This document shows, one piece after another, positions 1 through 9,089 of a stretch of DNA of 64,000 nt. How positions within the stretch are numbered: the stretch's first letter is position 1; each line of letters begins with the position of its first letter. The DNA comes from CAIKMD01 sp963803265. GTDB taxonomy: Bacteria; Pseudomonadota; Alphaproteobacteria; ATCC43930; CGMCC-115725. A model generated the notes under the pieces. It was not told the DNA's origin, searched no databases, and worked only from the letters and a program-made list of their open reading frames with translations. A program made the position numbers and the translations under genes. The stretch lies in contig CAWDLZ010000012.1 of NCBI GenBank assembly GCA_963803265.1, forward strand, positions 1 through 64,000, written 5' to 3'.

Positions 1-27
1 CAGCCGGCGCTCCTTATATACCTCGCC

Positions 28-877
28 ATGCGCGGCTCTCCTGCTTCGGCGATCCCGTTCCTCAAGATGCACGGGCTCGGCAACGATTTCGTCGTGCTCG
101 ATGCCCGCGCGCGCACCCTCGCGCTCGAGGACAAATCTGCGCAAGCGATCGCCGATCGCCATCGCGGCGTCGGCTGTGACCAAATTCTAATTATTGAGAA
201 ACCGAAAGCCCCCGGCGCCGACCTTTTCATGCGCATCCGCAACGCCGATGGCGGCGAAGCCGAGGCCTGCGGCAATGGCGCGCGCTGCGTCGCCGACGTC
301 GAGATGCGCGCCACCGGGCGAGGCCGCATCGTCATCGAAACCTTGGCCGGCCTGATCGAGGCGACTCGCGCCGGCGGGCAGCGCGTCGCCGTCGATATGG
401 GCGAGCCGCGCTTCGGCTGGCGCGAGATTCCGCTGGCGCGCGAGTGCGATACGCTGCATGTGAAGCTGGCGCTGGATACGCTCGCCGACCCCGCTTGCAC
501 GAATATGGGCAATCCACACGCCACTTTCTTCGTGCCCGATGTCGCGGCGATCGACCTCGAGACGCTGGGGCCGCTGCATCGAGCACGATCCGATCTTTCC
601 CGAGCGTGCGAATATCGGCGTGGCGCAAATCCTCGCGCGCGACCAAATCCGGCTGCGCGTCTGGGAGCGCGGCGACGGCTTGACCCTCGCCTGCGGCAGC
701 GGCGCGTGCGCAGCGCTCGTCGCCGCGAGCCGGCGCGGGCTTGCCGCACGCCGCGCCGAGGTGATCGCGGACGGCGGATCGCTCGACATCGAGTGGCGCG
801 CCGACAATCACGTGACCATGACCGGGCCAGTCGCGACAAGCTTTACCGGCACGCTCGACCCCACGCTCTTGGCCTGA
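28..877 (+). CDS. dapF: Diaminopimelate epimerase (one frameshift)
   Basis: Interconverts LL- and meso-diaminopimelate in the cytoplasm, for lysine and peptidoglycan synthesis. The N-terminal part carries the GCDQ motif near residue 50 and the first catalytic cysteine (C81) in ACGNGARC. The second cysteine, in ACGSGACA, lies at about 692-694 in another frame. The frame changes at about 576, where one extra G turns the expected LIEHDPIF into a different reading; without it the protein is about 283 residues, normal for DapF. The stop is followed after one base by the GTG of mtaB, so the genes are probably cotranscribed. I read the shift as a sequence error because the family is essential and both halves are well conserved. 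Confidence 0.93.
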
Positions 878-878
878 C

Positions 879-2120
879 GTGCCGCTCGAAATCCTCACCT
901 TCGGCTGCCGGCTCAATGCCTTCGAATCCGAGGTGATCCGCGGCCACGCGCTCGCGGCCGGGCTCGACGACGCGGTGATCGTCAACACCTGCGCCGTCAC
1001 CGCGGAGGCCGAGCGCCAGGCGCGGCAGGCGATAAGGCGCGCGCGCTCGTCGCATCCGCTCGCGCGCCTCATCGTCACCGGCTGCGCGGCGCAGATCGAC
1101 CCGCAGCGCTTCGCCGCCATGGCGGAGGTCGATCTCGTCCTCGGCAACGAGGAAAAGCTGAAAGCCGAGAGCTATCGCTCCGCCGGGGACACCCGCGTCG
1201 CCGTAGGCGACATCATGGCGCTCAAGGAAACCGCGGCGCATCTCATCGAGGGCTTCGAGCATCGCGCCCGCGCCTTTGTCGAGGTGCAGCAGGGGTGCGA
1301 TCATCGCTGCACCTTCTGCATTATTCCCTTCGGCCGCGGCAACAACCGCTCGGTGCCAATGGGCGAGATCGTGCGCCAGGTTCGCGCGCTCGTCGCCGCT
1401 GGCTTTCGCGAAGTGGTGCTGACCGGCGTCGATCTGACCGGCTTCGGCGCCGGCCTGCCGGGCGCGCCGCGGCTCGGCCAGTTGTGCCGAAGGCTCTTGG
1501 CGTCGGTCCCGGAATTGACGCGGCTGCGCCTCAGCTCGCTCGACCCAAGCGAGATCGACGAAGAGCTGTGGCGGCTCGTCGCCGAGGAAGCGCGGCTCTT
1601 GCCGCATTTTCATTTCTCGCTCCAGTCCGGCGACGATCTCGTCTTGAAGCGCATGAAGCGTCGGCACAGCCGCGCGCAAGCGCTCGAGGCTTGCGCCCGC
1701 GCCAGGGCACTTCGCCCCGGCATCGCCTTGGGCGCCGATCTCATCGCCGGATTTCCGACCGAGGACGAGGCAATGTTCGAGCGCACGCTCGCGCTCGTGG
1801 ACGAAGCCGGGCTCGACTACACCCACGTCTTTCCGTTCAGTCCGCGGCCCGGCACGCCGGCCGCGCGCATACCGCAACTGCCAAGGGCGTTGGTGCGCGA
1901 GCGCGCGCGGCGCCTGCGCCAGGCGGGCGCAGCGGCGCTGGCGCGAGCCCTCGAGCAGCGCGTCGGCAGCCATGCGCAGGTGCTGGTCGAGCGGCCCGGC
2001 TTCGGCCGCAGCGAGCATTACGCGCCGGTGAGCTTTACCGGGGACGCCGCCGAGGGCACCGTCGTCCAGGTGCGGGTGACGCGCGCCGAGCCTGCCATGC
2101 TATTCGGCCAGGCGGCATGA
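879..2120 (+). CDS. mtaB: tRNA t6A37 methylthiotransferase MtaB
   Basis: A radical-SAM enzyme that converts t6A to ms2t6A at position 37 of ANN-decoding tRNAs. The 413-residue protein has the N-terminal UPF0004 domain with cluster cysteines C10, C38 and C69. It then has the radical-SAM CxxxCxxC motif C140/C144/C147 (GCDHRCTFC) and a C-terminal TRAM-like stretch. The GTG start is chosen because the N-terminal FGCRLN motif follows at once and no ATG is available upstream. It sits between dapF and ftsY, with its stop overlapping the ftsY ATG (ATGA). This order is common in alphaproteobacteria. The frame is intact. Confidence 0.94.
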   Translation: MPLEILTFGCRLNAFESEVIRGHALAAGLDDAVIVNTCAVTAEAERQARQAIRRARSSHPLARLIVTGCAAQIDPQRFAAMAEVDLVLGNEEKLKAESYRSAGDTRVAVGDIMALKETAAHLIEGFEHRARAFVEVQQGCDHRCTFCIIPFGRGNNRSVPMGEIVRQVRALVAAGFREVVLTGVDLTGFGAGLPGAPRLGQLCRRLLASVPELTRLRLSSLDPSEIDEELWRLVAEEARLLPHFHFSLQSGDDLVLKRMKRRHSRAQALEACARARALRPGIALGADLIAGFPTEDEAMFERTLALVDEAGLDYTHVFPFSPRPGTPAARIPQLPRALVRERARRLRQAGAAALARALEQRVGSHAQVLVERPGFGRSEHYAPVSFTGDAAEGTVVQVRVTRAEPAMLFGQAA

Positions 2121-3057
2121 CCAGCGCGGCATCGGGGTTCGTCGCGCGGCTCAAGAGCGGGCTGCAGCGCTCGGCGCAGCGCCTCGCCGAGGGCATCGCC
2201 GCGATCGTCACGAAGCGCAAGCTCGACGATGCGACGCTCCACGAGCTCGAAGAGCTGCTGATCGCGGCCGATCTCGGCGTCGAGCTGGCGCGGAGCCTGA
2301 CCGAGCGCTTGCGCCGCACCCGCTTCAATCAGGAGGTGAGCGCCGAGGAGATCCGCGCCGCGTTTCTGGCCGAGGAAGTGACCGAGGTCTCTGAAGCCGG
2401 TGGCGCTTCCGCTGCGTCATCGACCCCGCCGCCAAGCCCTTCGTGATCCTGGTCGTCGGCGTCAATGGCAGCGGCAAGACGACGACCATCGGCAAGCTCG
2501 CCAAGACTTATCGTCGATGGCGGCAAGCGCGTCGTGATCGCGGCCGGCGACACCTTCCGCGCCGCCGCGGTCGAGCAATTGAAGATCTGGGGCGAGCGCG
2601 CCGGCGCGCCGGTGATCGCGCGTGACACCGGCGCCGACGCGGCGGGTCTTGCCTTCGACGCGCTGGACGTGGCGAGGACGCAAGGCGCCGACGTGCTGCT
2701 GATCGACACCGCCGGCAGGCTGCACAACAAGGCCGAATCTCATGGCCGAGCTGCAGAAGATCGTACGCGTGCTAAAGAAGGCCGAACCGGCTGCGCCGCA
2801 CGCCGTGCTGCTGGTGCTCGACGCGACGGTCGGGCAGAACGCGCATGCCCAGGTAAAGACCTTCCGCGACATGATCGGCGTCACCGGACTCGTCATGACG
2901 AAGCTCGACGGCACCGCTAAGGGCGGCGTGCTGGTGGCCTTGGCCGAGAGCTATCGGCCTGCCCGTCCATTTCATCGGCGTGGGCGAGGCGGCCGAGGAT
3001 CTGCGGCCGTTCGTCGCCGCGGATTTCGCCACGAGCCTCGTCGGGCTCGAGAGTTGA
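2117..3057 (+). CDS. ftsY: Signal recognition particle receptor FtsY (five frameshifts)
   Basis: GTPase receptor that docks the ribosome-SRP complex to the inner membrane. The N domain reads from 2117, the P-loop GVNGSGKTTTIGKLA starts near 2460, AAGDTFRAAAVEQL follows near 2540, DTAGRLHNK near 2705, the G4 motif TKLDGTAKGG near 2900, and VHFIGVGE near 2970. Joining them needs shifts near 2388, 2416, 2505, 2737 and 2953. Each behaves as one surplus base. The gene starts by ATGA overlap with mtaB. Five lesions in an essential gene with otherwise perfect GTPase motifs argue for sequencing errors. With corrections it encodes about 312 residues, usual for FtsY without an acidic A domain. Confidence 0.92.
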
Positions 3058-3073
3058 TGCTATCCTTCACGCC

Positions 3074-4054
3074 ATGAACCGAACCCACCTCTGGCATCGA
3101 GCCGGCGCCGGCATTCTCGGCGCGGCCTTCTTCCTCGCCGCGTCTTTCCCCGTCCATGCCCTCGATAAGCTCCGGGTCGGCAAGGCTCAGGCCGACTCCT
3201 TCTCGTTCGTCCCGCTCGACATCGGCATCGAGCAGGGCATTTACGCCAAGCACGGCCTCGATGTCGAAGCCGCCGGCTTTGCCGGCGACGCCAAGCTGCA
3301 GCAGGCGATCGCGGCCGATGCCATCGATATCGGCATCGGCTCGGGCCCGGCGCTTGCCTTCGTCGCCAAGGGCAATCCCGAATTGGGTGTCGCCGCCATG
3401 GCGAACCAGCCGCTGCTGCTGGTTTTGAGTGTCCAGAAAGACGGGCCCATTCACGCCGTCGCCGATTTGAAGGGCAAGACCATCAGCGTCTCGACCGCGG
3501 GTTCGCTCACCGAATGGCTGGTGCGCGAGCAATCGCGCCAGGCGGGTTGGGGCCCCGACGGCATCAACATCGTCGAACTCGGCTCCAACCCCTCGCAGAT
3601 CGCGGCGCTCAAGACGAAACAGGTCGACGGCTTCGTCGCCGACGTGGCCTTGGCCTACAAGCTCGAGGAAGATAACACCGCGCGCATCCTCGTGCGGTTC
3701 GGCGACCTCGTGACCAATTTCCACATTCACGTCATCTACGCGACGACGAAGGCGATCGCCGAGCGGCCCGACGACATTCGTGCGTTCCTGGCCGGCTGGT
3801 TCGAGACCATCGCCCTCATCCGTAAGAACAAGCCACTGATGGTCGATGCGGCGACGAAGATCATGAACATCTCACCCGAGATCGCCGGTCGGGCCTATGA
3901 TGACGTGATGCCGATGTTCTCCGACACCGGACGGTTCGACCCCAAGGCCCTAGCGATCCTCGCCCATTCTTTCGTCGAGATGAAGGTTCTGCCGACCGAG
4001 CCCGACATGACGAAGCTCTATACCGAAAGATTCTTGCCGGTCGCATCGCAATAG
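3074..4054 (+). CDS. NMT1/THI5-like ABC solute-binding protein
   Basis: A secreted periplasmic binding protein of 326 residues. An N-terminal signal peptide of about 29 residues ends at VHA. The mature part begins with a beta strand followed by FVPLDIGIEQGIYAKHGLDVE, the pattern of the SsuA/TauA/ThiY-like PBP2 fold. A later segment (DLKGKTISVSTAGSLTEW) also fits lobe 1 of that fold. The ligand cannot be read from sequence; aliphatic sulfonates, pyrimidines and phthalate-type acids are all bound by this family. There is no permease or ATPase next to it, so it is an orphan binding protein. It is convergent with a second binding-protein-like gene, 46 bases away. Confidence 0.8.
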   Translation: MNRTHLWHRAGAGILGAAFFLAASFPVHALDKLRVGKAQADSFSFVPLDIGIEQGIYAKHGLDVEAAGFAGDAKLQQAIAADAIDIGIGSGPALAFVAKGNPELGVAAMANQPLLLVLSVQKDGPIHAVADLKGKTISVSTAGSLTEWLVREQSRQAGWGPDGINIVELGSNPSQIAALKTKQVDGFVADVALAYKLEEDNTARILVRFGDLVTNFHIHVIYATTKAIAERPDDIRAFLAGWFETIALIRKNKPLMVDAATKIMNISPEIAGRAYDDVMPMFSDTGRFDPKALAILAHSFVEMKVLPTEPDMTKLYTERFLPVASQ

Positions 4055-4100
4055 AGCCGGCGTCACCGACCCTGATTCCAAGGCGATCGCGGATAGGCCC

Positions 4101-5105
4101 TCAGAGCGCGAGCGTGCCCGGAACGAACAGCTCGTCCACCGGAATCCGCCGCGAGATATTGCCCTGCTCATGGGCATAGCGCAGGAACGTCTCGAGATTC
4201 TTGCGGTTGGGCGGAAGCCCGTGCACAAAAGGGTCCGGGCCGTAAGCGGCCAGCTGTTGCTCCAAGCAAAACATCGAGTCAACCAGCGACAGCATCTTCT
4301 CGATCCGCCACATCTCGTCGGCGTAGCGCTGGGCATCGACGAAAGCTTGATAGAGGCTGAGGGCGATCCACGGCTCGCGCTCGGCCAGCGCCTTCTTCAT
4401 GACGATGACGTGGCTCACCGGCACGAAGCCGAGGCGTCGGACGAAACGATGCGTCTCGGCCTGGCAATCCGGGAACAGGCGCCTTATCCAGCTTTCGCGA
4501 TTCTGGAACTCCTGCGGCACGCGGGGGCAGAGGATCGCGTCGACCTCGCCATCCCGCAATTTTTCCTCGGGCGTCTTGTCGTCGCGGATATCGACCTTGA
4601 TGCCCTGGGGCACGACATAGCCGGCAATCTCGGGCCGGTTCGTGATCCAGGTCGCCTGCTCGGGCGAGAAGCCGTAATGCTCCTTGAAGAGGCCGCGCAG
4701 CCAAAGATTGATGGTGTTGCGATAGCTCTGAACGCCGATGCGCTTGCCGATAAGGTCGCTCGGCCGAGTGATTTTGGAGTCCGCATGCGCATAGACAAAG
4801 GCCAAGATCGGATCGCGCAACGGAAAGACCGGGATCGCGATGCAGGGCTCGCCGCGGTCGCGTGCCGCGACATACAACGACAAGGACATTTCGGCGGCGT
4901 CGTAATCCTCATAGACGGGCCGGACACAGAAATCGCCGACCCACTGGGTGGTAGCCTTGAGCTCGATGCCCTTGGCCTTCACGCGCCCATCGACCAGCGG
5001 CCTGGTGCGGTCGTAATCGGCGAAAGCGACATGAATGGGATAAAGGCCGCTTGCCGCGCGCGTCGCGCGCTCCGCGACGACGGATCCGGTGTCGGGTGCG
5101 GTCAT
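4101..5105 (-). CDS. 4,5-dihydroxyphthalate decarboxylase-like (Pht5/PBP2-fold) protein
   Basis: A 334-residue protein with no clear signal peptide. It contains VDGRVKAKGIEL near the N-terminus, FPLRDPILAFVYAH, DLIGKRIGVQSYRNT and a long C-terminal helical region ending in RIPVDELFVPGTLAL. This matches the family that includes Pht5, a binding-protein fold reused as a decarboxylase, as well as uncharacterised ABC-type binding proteins. The start is the ATG at 5103-5105, which has a GGAGGAGA ribosome-binding site; the reading frame remains open further upstream without such a site. Substrate is unknown. A link to aromatic acids is only suggested by the catabolic genes 30 kb away. Confidence 0.7.
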   Translation of the reverse strand: MTAPDTGSVVAERATRAASGLYPIHVAFADYDRTRPLVDGRVKAKGIELKATTQWVGDFCVRPVYEDYDAAEMSLSLYVAARDRGEPCIAIPVFPLRDPILAFVYAHADSKITRPSDLIGKRIGVQSYRNTINLWLRGLFKEHYGFSPEQATWITNRPEIAGYVVPQGIKVDIRDDKTPEEKLRDGEVDAILCPRVPQEFQNRESWIRRLFPDCQAETHRFVRRLGFVPVSHVIVMKKALAEREPWIALSLYQAFVDAQRYADEMWRIEKMLSLVDSMFCLEQQLAAYGPDPFVHGLPPNRKNLETFLRYAHEQGNISRRIPVDELFVPGTLAL

Positions 5106-5339
5106 GGCTGTCTCCTCCAAAGCGGCGTAAACCGTATCATCCGGTTGCGGCATCCGAAAGCGGAACGGCGCCGCGACGCTTTCCGCGCGCGGCGTCCTCA
5201 ATTATCATTCGCCCGACCCACACTCCCGGTTCGTCGGAAACCCGCGTTCGAGCGCATGAATTTCCCAAGGCAGATGGCACCGACGATCCGCTCCAGGCCG
5301 CTGATTTCGCCAAGAGCCTCCTGGGGCTTCAGAGCCGGG

Positions 5340-6713
5340 ATGCGCCTGATCGCAAGCATTTTCGCGCTCGCGCTGATGCTGGGCCTCGGCCAGCCAGCGG
5401 CGGCGGCCGAGATGCTGATCGTCACCGACATTCACTTCAATCCGATGGCGGACAAGGCCCTCGTCGATCGCTTAGAGGAGGCCGAGCCCGCGCAATGGGC
5501 GGCGATCCTCGATTCGAGCCCCCTCCGCATGAGCGCCTATGGCGAGGACACCAACTGGCCGCTCTTACGCTCAGCCCTTGCGGCAATGACAGCCGGGCCG
5601 AAGCCCGATTTCGCGCTGGCGCCGGGTGATTTCCTGGCCCATCGCTTCCGCGCGCTGTTCGACGCCGCCTCGACGGATCGCAGCGATGCCGCGTTCCGCC
5701 GCTTTACCGCCAAGACGATGCGCTTTCTCGGGCTGCAGCTCGAAGCGGCGTGGCCGCACACGCCGATTTTTCCTGCGCTCGGCAATAACGACGAGCTGTG
5801 CGGGGATTTCGAGTTGCGCCCGGGCGATGCGTTTCTCGCCGATACCGAAGATATCGCGGCGGCGATGATCGGCACCGCGGCAGACGCGGCCGTTCGCCGC
5901 TCGTGGCGCGCGCTCGGCAATTACGTGGTGCCCAATCCAGCGGCGAAGGATCAGCTCATCGCCATCGTCAACACCAATTTCCTTTCACCCCGTTACAAGA
6001 ACGCATGCGGGACGCCGGCCGACGGGAATCCGGCCGCGGCGACGCTCGCCTGGCTCGGCGGCGTCCTTGGCGACGCCGCCGCGGCGGGGCGCAAAGTCTG
6101 GCTCGTCTATCACGTCCCGCCCGGCATCGACGCCTTCGCCAGCGCCGAGCACGATGTCTGCCCGATCGAGCCGGTGCCGATGTTCGCCGAGCCCTATGCC
6201 GGCCAATTCCATGCGCTCATGCGGCGTTATCGCGGCACCGTGACAGCGAGCTTCGCCGGCCACACCCATATGGATGGATTCCGGCTGGAGGGCGAGAACG
6301 GCCACGCCTTCGGCTTCGTGATGGGGACCCCGGCGGTGAGCCCGATTTTCGGCCAGAACCCGGCATTCCGCCGCGTCACGCTAGGCGCTGACGGCACGCT
6401 GGCCGACGAGACCGTCTCATACCTCGCCAATCTCGGCGAGGCCCAGCGCGGCGGGGCGGCGCAGTGGCGCGACGAGGCGAGTTTCGATAGCGCCTGGGGC
6501 TTGCCGCGTTTCGACCGGGCGAGCCTCACCGAGCTCTCTCGCCGCATGGCGGCCTCGACCACCTTGCGTGACCGCTGGCTCGACCGCTATGCCGTGCAAG
6601 GCCCGGCGCGCAGCGAGGTCGATGCGGCCAATTTCGCCGTCTATCGCTGCGCGGCAGGCAATGATCGCAGCCAAGATTTCGCGCGCTGCACCTGCGCGGG
6701 CGCCGCACGCTAA
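5340..6713 (+). CDS. Secreted acid-sphingomyelinase-like phosphodiesterase
   Basis: A calcineurin-like metallophosphoesterase, probably exported. From the ATG at 5340 it has a typical signal peptide (MRLIASIFALALMLGLGQPAAAA). The catalytic motifs follow: TDIHFNP for D-x-H, then GDF, PALGNND for the GNxD/H block, YHVPPG, and FAGHTHMDGF for the GHxH block. This set is typical of the ASMase/PPN1-like branch, with SRPBCC or lipase domains absent. Length is 457 residues. An in-frame ATG at 5256 would add 28 polar residues before the signal peptide, so I prefer 5340. Substrate is uncertain. It is divergent from the Pht5-like gene across about 230 bases in which I see no clear site. Confidence 0.82.
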   Translation: MRLIASIFALALMLGLGQPAAAAEMLIVTDIHFNPMADKALVDRLEEAEPAQWAAILDSSPLRMSAYGEDTNWPLLRSALAAMTAGPKPDFALAPGDFLAHRFRALFDAASTDRSDAAFRRFTAKTMRFLGLQLEAAWPHTPIFPALGNNDELCGDFELRPGDAFLADTEDIAAAMIGTAADAAVRRSWRALGNYVVPNPAAKDQLIAIVNTNFLSPRYKNACGTPADGNPAAATLAWLGGVLGDAAAAGRKVWLVYHVPPGIDAFASAEHDVCPIEPVPMFAEPYAGQFHALMRRYRGTVTASFAGHTHMDGFRLEGENGHAFGFVMGTPAVSPIFGQNPAFRRVTLGADGTLADETVSYLANLGEAQRGGAAQWRDEASFDSAWGLPRFDRASLTELSRRMAASTTLRDRWLDRYAVQGPARSEVDAANFAVYRCAAGNDRSQDFARCTCAGAAR

Positions 6714-6805
6714 GCGGACATTCCGGCGGAATGCGGCCGAGCCGGACTTGCGGTCGGGCGTTCTTCGGGCCAAATTCGCTTGCTGTTCATGAGGAGCGAG
6801 ACCCG

Positions 6806-7996
6806 ATGGCTAAAACCGTGAAACGCGGCCGACATTTCCTGCACGTCCCCGGCCCCAGCAACGTGCCCGACCGTGTGCTGCGGGCGATGGACCAGCCGGT
6901 CATGGACCATCGCAGCCAGGAATTTTTCGACCTGTGCAAGTCGGTTTGCGCCGGCATGAGACGCATCTTTCGCAGCTCCGGCCCGGTCGCCATCTATCCC
7001 TCCTCGGGCACCGGCGCGTGGGAAGCCGCGCTGCTCAACACCCTGTCGCCGGGCGACAAGGTGCTCGGCTTCGAGACCGGGCATTTCGCCAATCTGTGGC
7101 GCATCATGGCCGAGCGTCTGGGCCTCGTCGTCGATTTCATTCCTGGGGATTGGCGCCATCCGATCGACGCCGCCGAGATCGAGCGCCGCCTCAGCGCGGA
7201 TCGCGGCCATGAGATCAAGGCAGTGATGATCGTCCATAGCGAGACCTCGACCGGCGTGGCGAGCTCGGTTCCCGCCATGCGCCAGGCGATCGATCGCGCC
7301 AAGCACCCGGCCTTGCTGATGGTCGACGCGATTTCGTCGCTCGGCGTGCATGATTACCGCCACGACGAATGGGGCGTCAACGTCTCGATCTGCGGCTCGC
7401 AGAAAGGGCTGATGCTGCCACCGGGCCTCGGCTACAACGCGATCTCTAAGAAGGCGCTCGAGGCCAACAAGCACGCCAAATTGTCGCGCGCCTATTTCGA
7501 CTGGCAGCCGATGGTCGCCGCCAACGAGACCGGCTCGTTTCCCTTTACCCCGGCGACCAGCATGTTCCTGGCCGCCACCGAGGCCATCGCGATGATGGAA
7601 GAGGAAGGTCTCGACAACATCTTCGCCCGCCACGACCGCCTCGCCGAGGCGGCGCGCCGCGCGGTGCGGGCCTGGGGCCTCGAGGTGCTCTGTGCCGACC
7701 CCAAGGCTTATGCCCACGCGCTCACGGCGGTCGTCGTGCCTGAGGGAGTCAACGCCGACGCCCTGCGCGGGGTCATCCTCGAGCGCTTCGACGTCTCGCT
7801 TGGCGCCGGACTTGGCAAGGTCGCGGGCAAGGTCTTCCGCATCGGCCATCTCGGCTGGATCAACGAGTTGATGCTGACCGGCGCCTTGGCCGGCGTCGAG
7901 ATGGGGCTGGCCGCGGCGGGCGTGCCGCATAAAAGCGGCGGCGTCCAGGCTGCGATGGACTATTTCAGCGGCAACGTCGGCGCCCATGGACGTTGA
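6806..7996 (+). CDS. Class V aminotransferase, serine/alanine-glyoxylate type
   Basis: A PLP-dependent enzyme of 396 residues. The N-terminus FLHVPGPSNVPDRVLRAM is the fold-type I small-domain signature of alanine/serine-glyoxylate aminotransferases. YPSSGTGAWEAAL binds the cofactor phosphate, D174 (VDAISSLG) contacts the pyridine nitrogen, and K200 in GSQKGLMLPPGL forms the Schiff base. The ATG at 6806 follows GAGGAG at a good distance. Family knowledge favours serine-glyoxylate or a related amino acid-glyoxylate exchange. The stop lies 11 bases inside the downstream hydratase gene, so the two are translationally coupled. Confidence 0.87.
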   Translation: MAKTVKRGRHFLHVPGPSNVPDRVLRAMDQPVMDHRSQEFFDLCKSVCAGMRRIFRSSGPVAIYPSSGTGAWEAALLNTLSPGDKVLGFETGHFANLWRIMAERLGLVVDFIPGDWRHPIDAAEIERRLSADRGHEIKAVMIVHSETSTGVASSVPAMRQAIDRAKHPALLMVDAISSLGVHDYRHDEWGVNVSICGSQKGLMLPPGLGYNAISKKALEANKHAKLSRAYFDWQPMVAANETGSFPFTPATSMFLAATEAIAMMEEEGLDNIFARHDRLAEAARRAVRAWGLEVLCADPKAYAHALTAVVVPEGVNADALRGVILERFDVSLGAGLGKVAGKVFRIGHLGWINELMLTGALAGVEMGLAAAGVPHKSGGVQAAMDYFSGNVGAHGR

Positions 7997-8741
7997 CGCT
8001 TTCGCGGCGTGCCTCATCGCGGCGCGGCAGGGCGGCGACCGCATCGCCACGTTGAGCCGAGCCGAAGCGCCGGCCAGCGTCTCCGAAGCCTATGAAGTGC
8101 AAGAGGCGATCCTGCGGCGCTTGGGGTTAGGCATCGCCGGCTGGAAGGTCGGCGCCGCGACCCCGACCGCCTTGCCGCAAGCCGGGCCGATCCTCGCCGA
8201 CCGCTGCCAGGCCAGCCCGGCTCGTTTCGCTCTGCTGCCCAACGCGCTCAGGACCGTCGAGGCCGAGCTGTCCTTCCGCTTCGGCCGCGACCTGCCGCTG
8301 CGCGCGTCCCCTTATGACGAGGCAGAGACCTGGGACGCGGTCGAGAGCCTGCACGTCGCCATCGAAGTCCTGGAATCGAGCTTCGTCGACCGAAGGTCTG
8401 TCCCCGAGCATGCGCCCCTAGCCGATCTCTTGAACAATGGCGCGTTCTGCCATGGGCCCGCGATCCGCGATTGGCGCGGCATCGAGATCGCGCGGCCCAG
8501 CGCCATGCTGCTCATCGACGGCCAGGAAATCCGCCGCGCCAGCGCCGGTACGCCCGGCGGCCACCCGCGCCGGTTGCTGGCTTGGCTCGCCAATCATGCC
8601 AGCCAGCGCGGCCATCCGCTCAAGCGCGGTGACATCGTCACCACCGGCAGCCATACCGGTATGGTTGACGCCCCTTCCGGGGCCAGAGTGACGGCAAGGT
8701 TCGAGGGGCTGGGCGAGGCGAGCCTCACATTTCTCGATTGA
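7986..8741 (+). CDS. 2-keto-4-pentenoate hydratase-like (FAH superfamily) protein
   Basis: A 251-residue member of the fumarylacetoacetate hydrolase superfamily, MhpD/2-oxopent-4-enoate hydratase branch. It has YEVQEAILRRLG, then GWKVGAATPTALPQ. The metal-site region VEAELSFRFGRDLP is followed by AIEVLESSF, and the C-terminal part has KRGDIVTTGSHTGMV. Such enzymes add water to 2-oxopent-4-enoate or act on related oxo-acids. Its start overlaps the aminotransferase stop by 11 bases, which suggests joint action on an amino- or oxo-acid. The actual substrate is not evident. Confidence 0.78.
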   Translation: MDVDAFAACLIAARQGGDRIATLSRAEAPASVSEAYEVQEAILRRLGLGIAGWKVGAATPTALPQAGPILADRCQASPARFALLPNALRTVEAELSFRFGRDLPLRASPYDEAETWDAVESLHVAIEVLESSFVDRRSVPEHAPLADLLNNGAFCHGPAIRDWRGIEIARPSAMLLIDGQEIRRASAGTPGGHPRRLLAWLANHASQRGHPLKRGDIVTTGSHTGMVDAPSGARVTARFEGLGEASLTFLD

Positions 8742-8748
8742 CTTAGTA

Positions 8749-8770
8749 TAAGTGTAAACTTACGGTAAGT
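8749..8770. promoter_or_regulatory. Overlapping inverted repeats before an ArsR-type gene
   Basis: Two overlapping inverted repeats end one base before the ArsR ATG. TAAGT (8749-8753) and ACTTA (8758-8762) are spaced by 4 bases. ACTTAC (8758-8763) and GTAAGT (8765-8770) form a perfect palindrome around one central base. A TTGACT element at 8738-8743 could be a -35 box. A symmetric site just upstream of an ArsR-family gene is the usual layout for autorepression; that role is inferred. Confidence 0.6.
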
Positions 8771-8771
8771 T

Positions 8772-9089
8772 ATGGCTTACGTTGATGCTGGCCTCGTGGC
8801 TTTGGCCGACCCGACGAGGCGCCAAATTTTCGAACGTCTAGCCGCCGGTCCACGCTCGGTTGGGGCTTTGGCTCAGGGTCTTCCGGTGAGCCGCCCGGCG
8901 GTGTCGCAGCATCTGCGGCAACTCAAGGAGGCGGGGCTGGTGACCGATCACACGGAAGGCACGCGGCGCGTCTATCGGATAGACCCCGCCGGGCTCGGCG
9001 CGATCCGGCAATGGCTCGACCGGTTCTCGGATGGCGCGCTCGCCTCCTTCAAGGAAGAGATTGATTGCAACCAAGGGAGTACGGCATGA
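8772..9089 (+). CDS. ArsR-family winged-helix repressor
   Basis: A 105-residue DNA-binding protein. The segment ADPTRRQIFERLAAGPRSVG leads into the helix-turn-helix (SRPAVSQHLRQLKEAGLV) and then the wing (TEGTRRVYRIDP). No cysteine pair or histidine cluster for metal sensing is visible. Regulators of this subgroup are often paired with an AHSA1/SRPBCC gene, as here, where its stop overlaps the next ATG by four bases. The nearby palindrome at 8758-8770 is a plausible operator. The effector is unknown. Confidence 0.85.
   Translation: MAYVDAGLVALADPTRRQIFERLAAGPRSVGALAQGLPVSRPAVSQHLRQLKEAGLVTDHTEGTRRVYRIDPAGLGAIRQWLDRFSDGALASFKEEIDCNQGSTA

Noticed and set aside
843..2018. Minus-strand frame of 391 codons over mtaB
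   Set aside because: mtaB on the other strand carries all radical-SAM motifs; the antisense frame has none.
2117..3057. ftsY as a pseudogene
   Set aside because: All GTPase motifs are intact between the shifts, each shift is one base, and the gene is essential; error in the sequence is more likely.
4170..5256. Long plus-strand open frame running into the phosphodiesterase gene
   Set aside because: It is the antisense of the Pht5-like gene; its translation has no family features, and the phosphodiesterase has its own signal peptide start at 5340.
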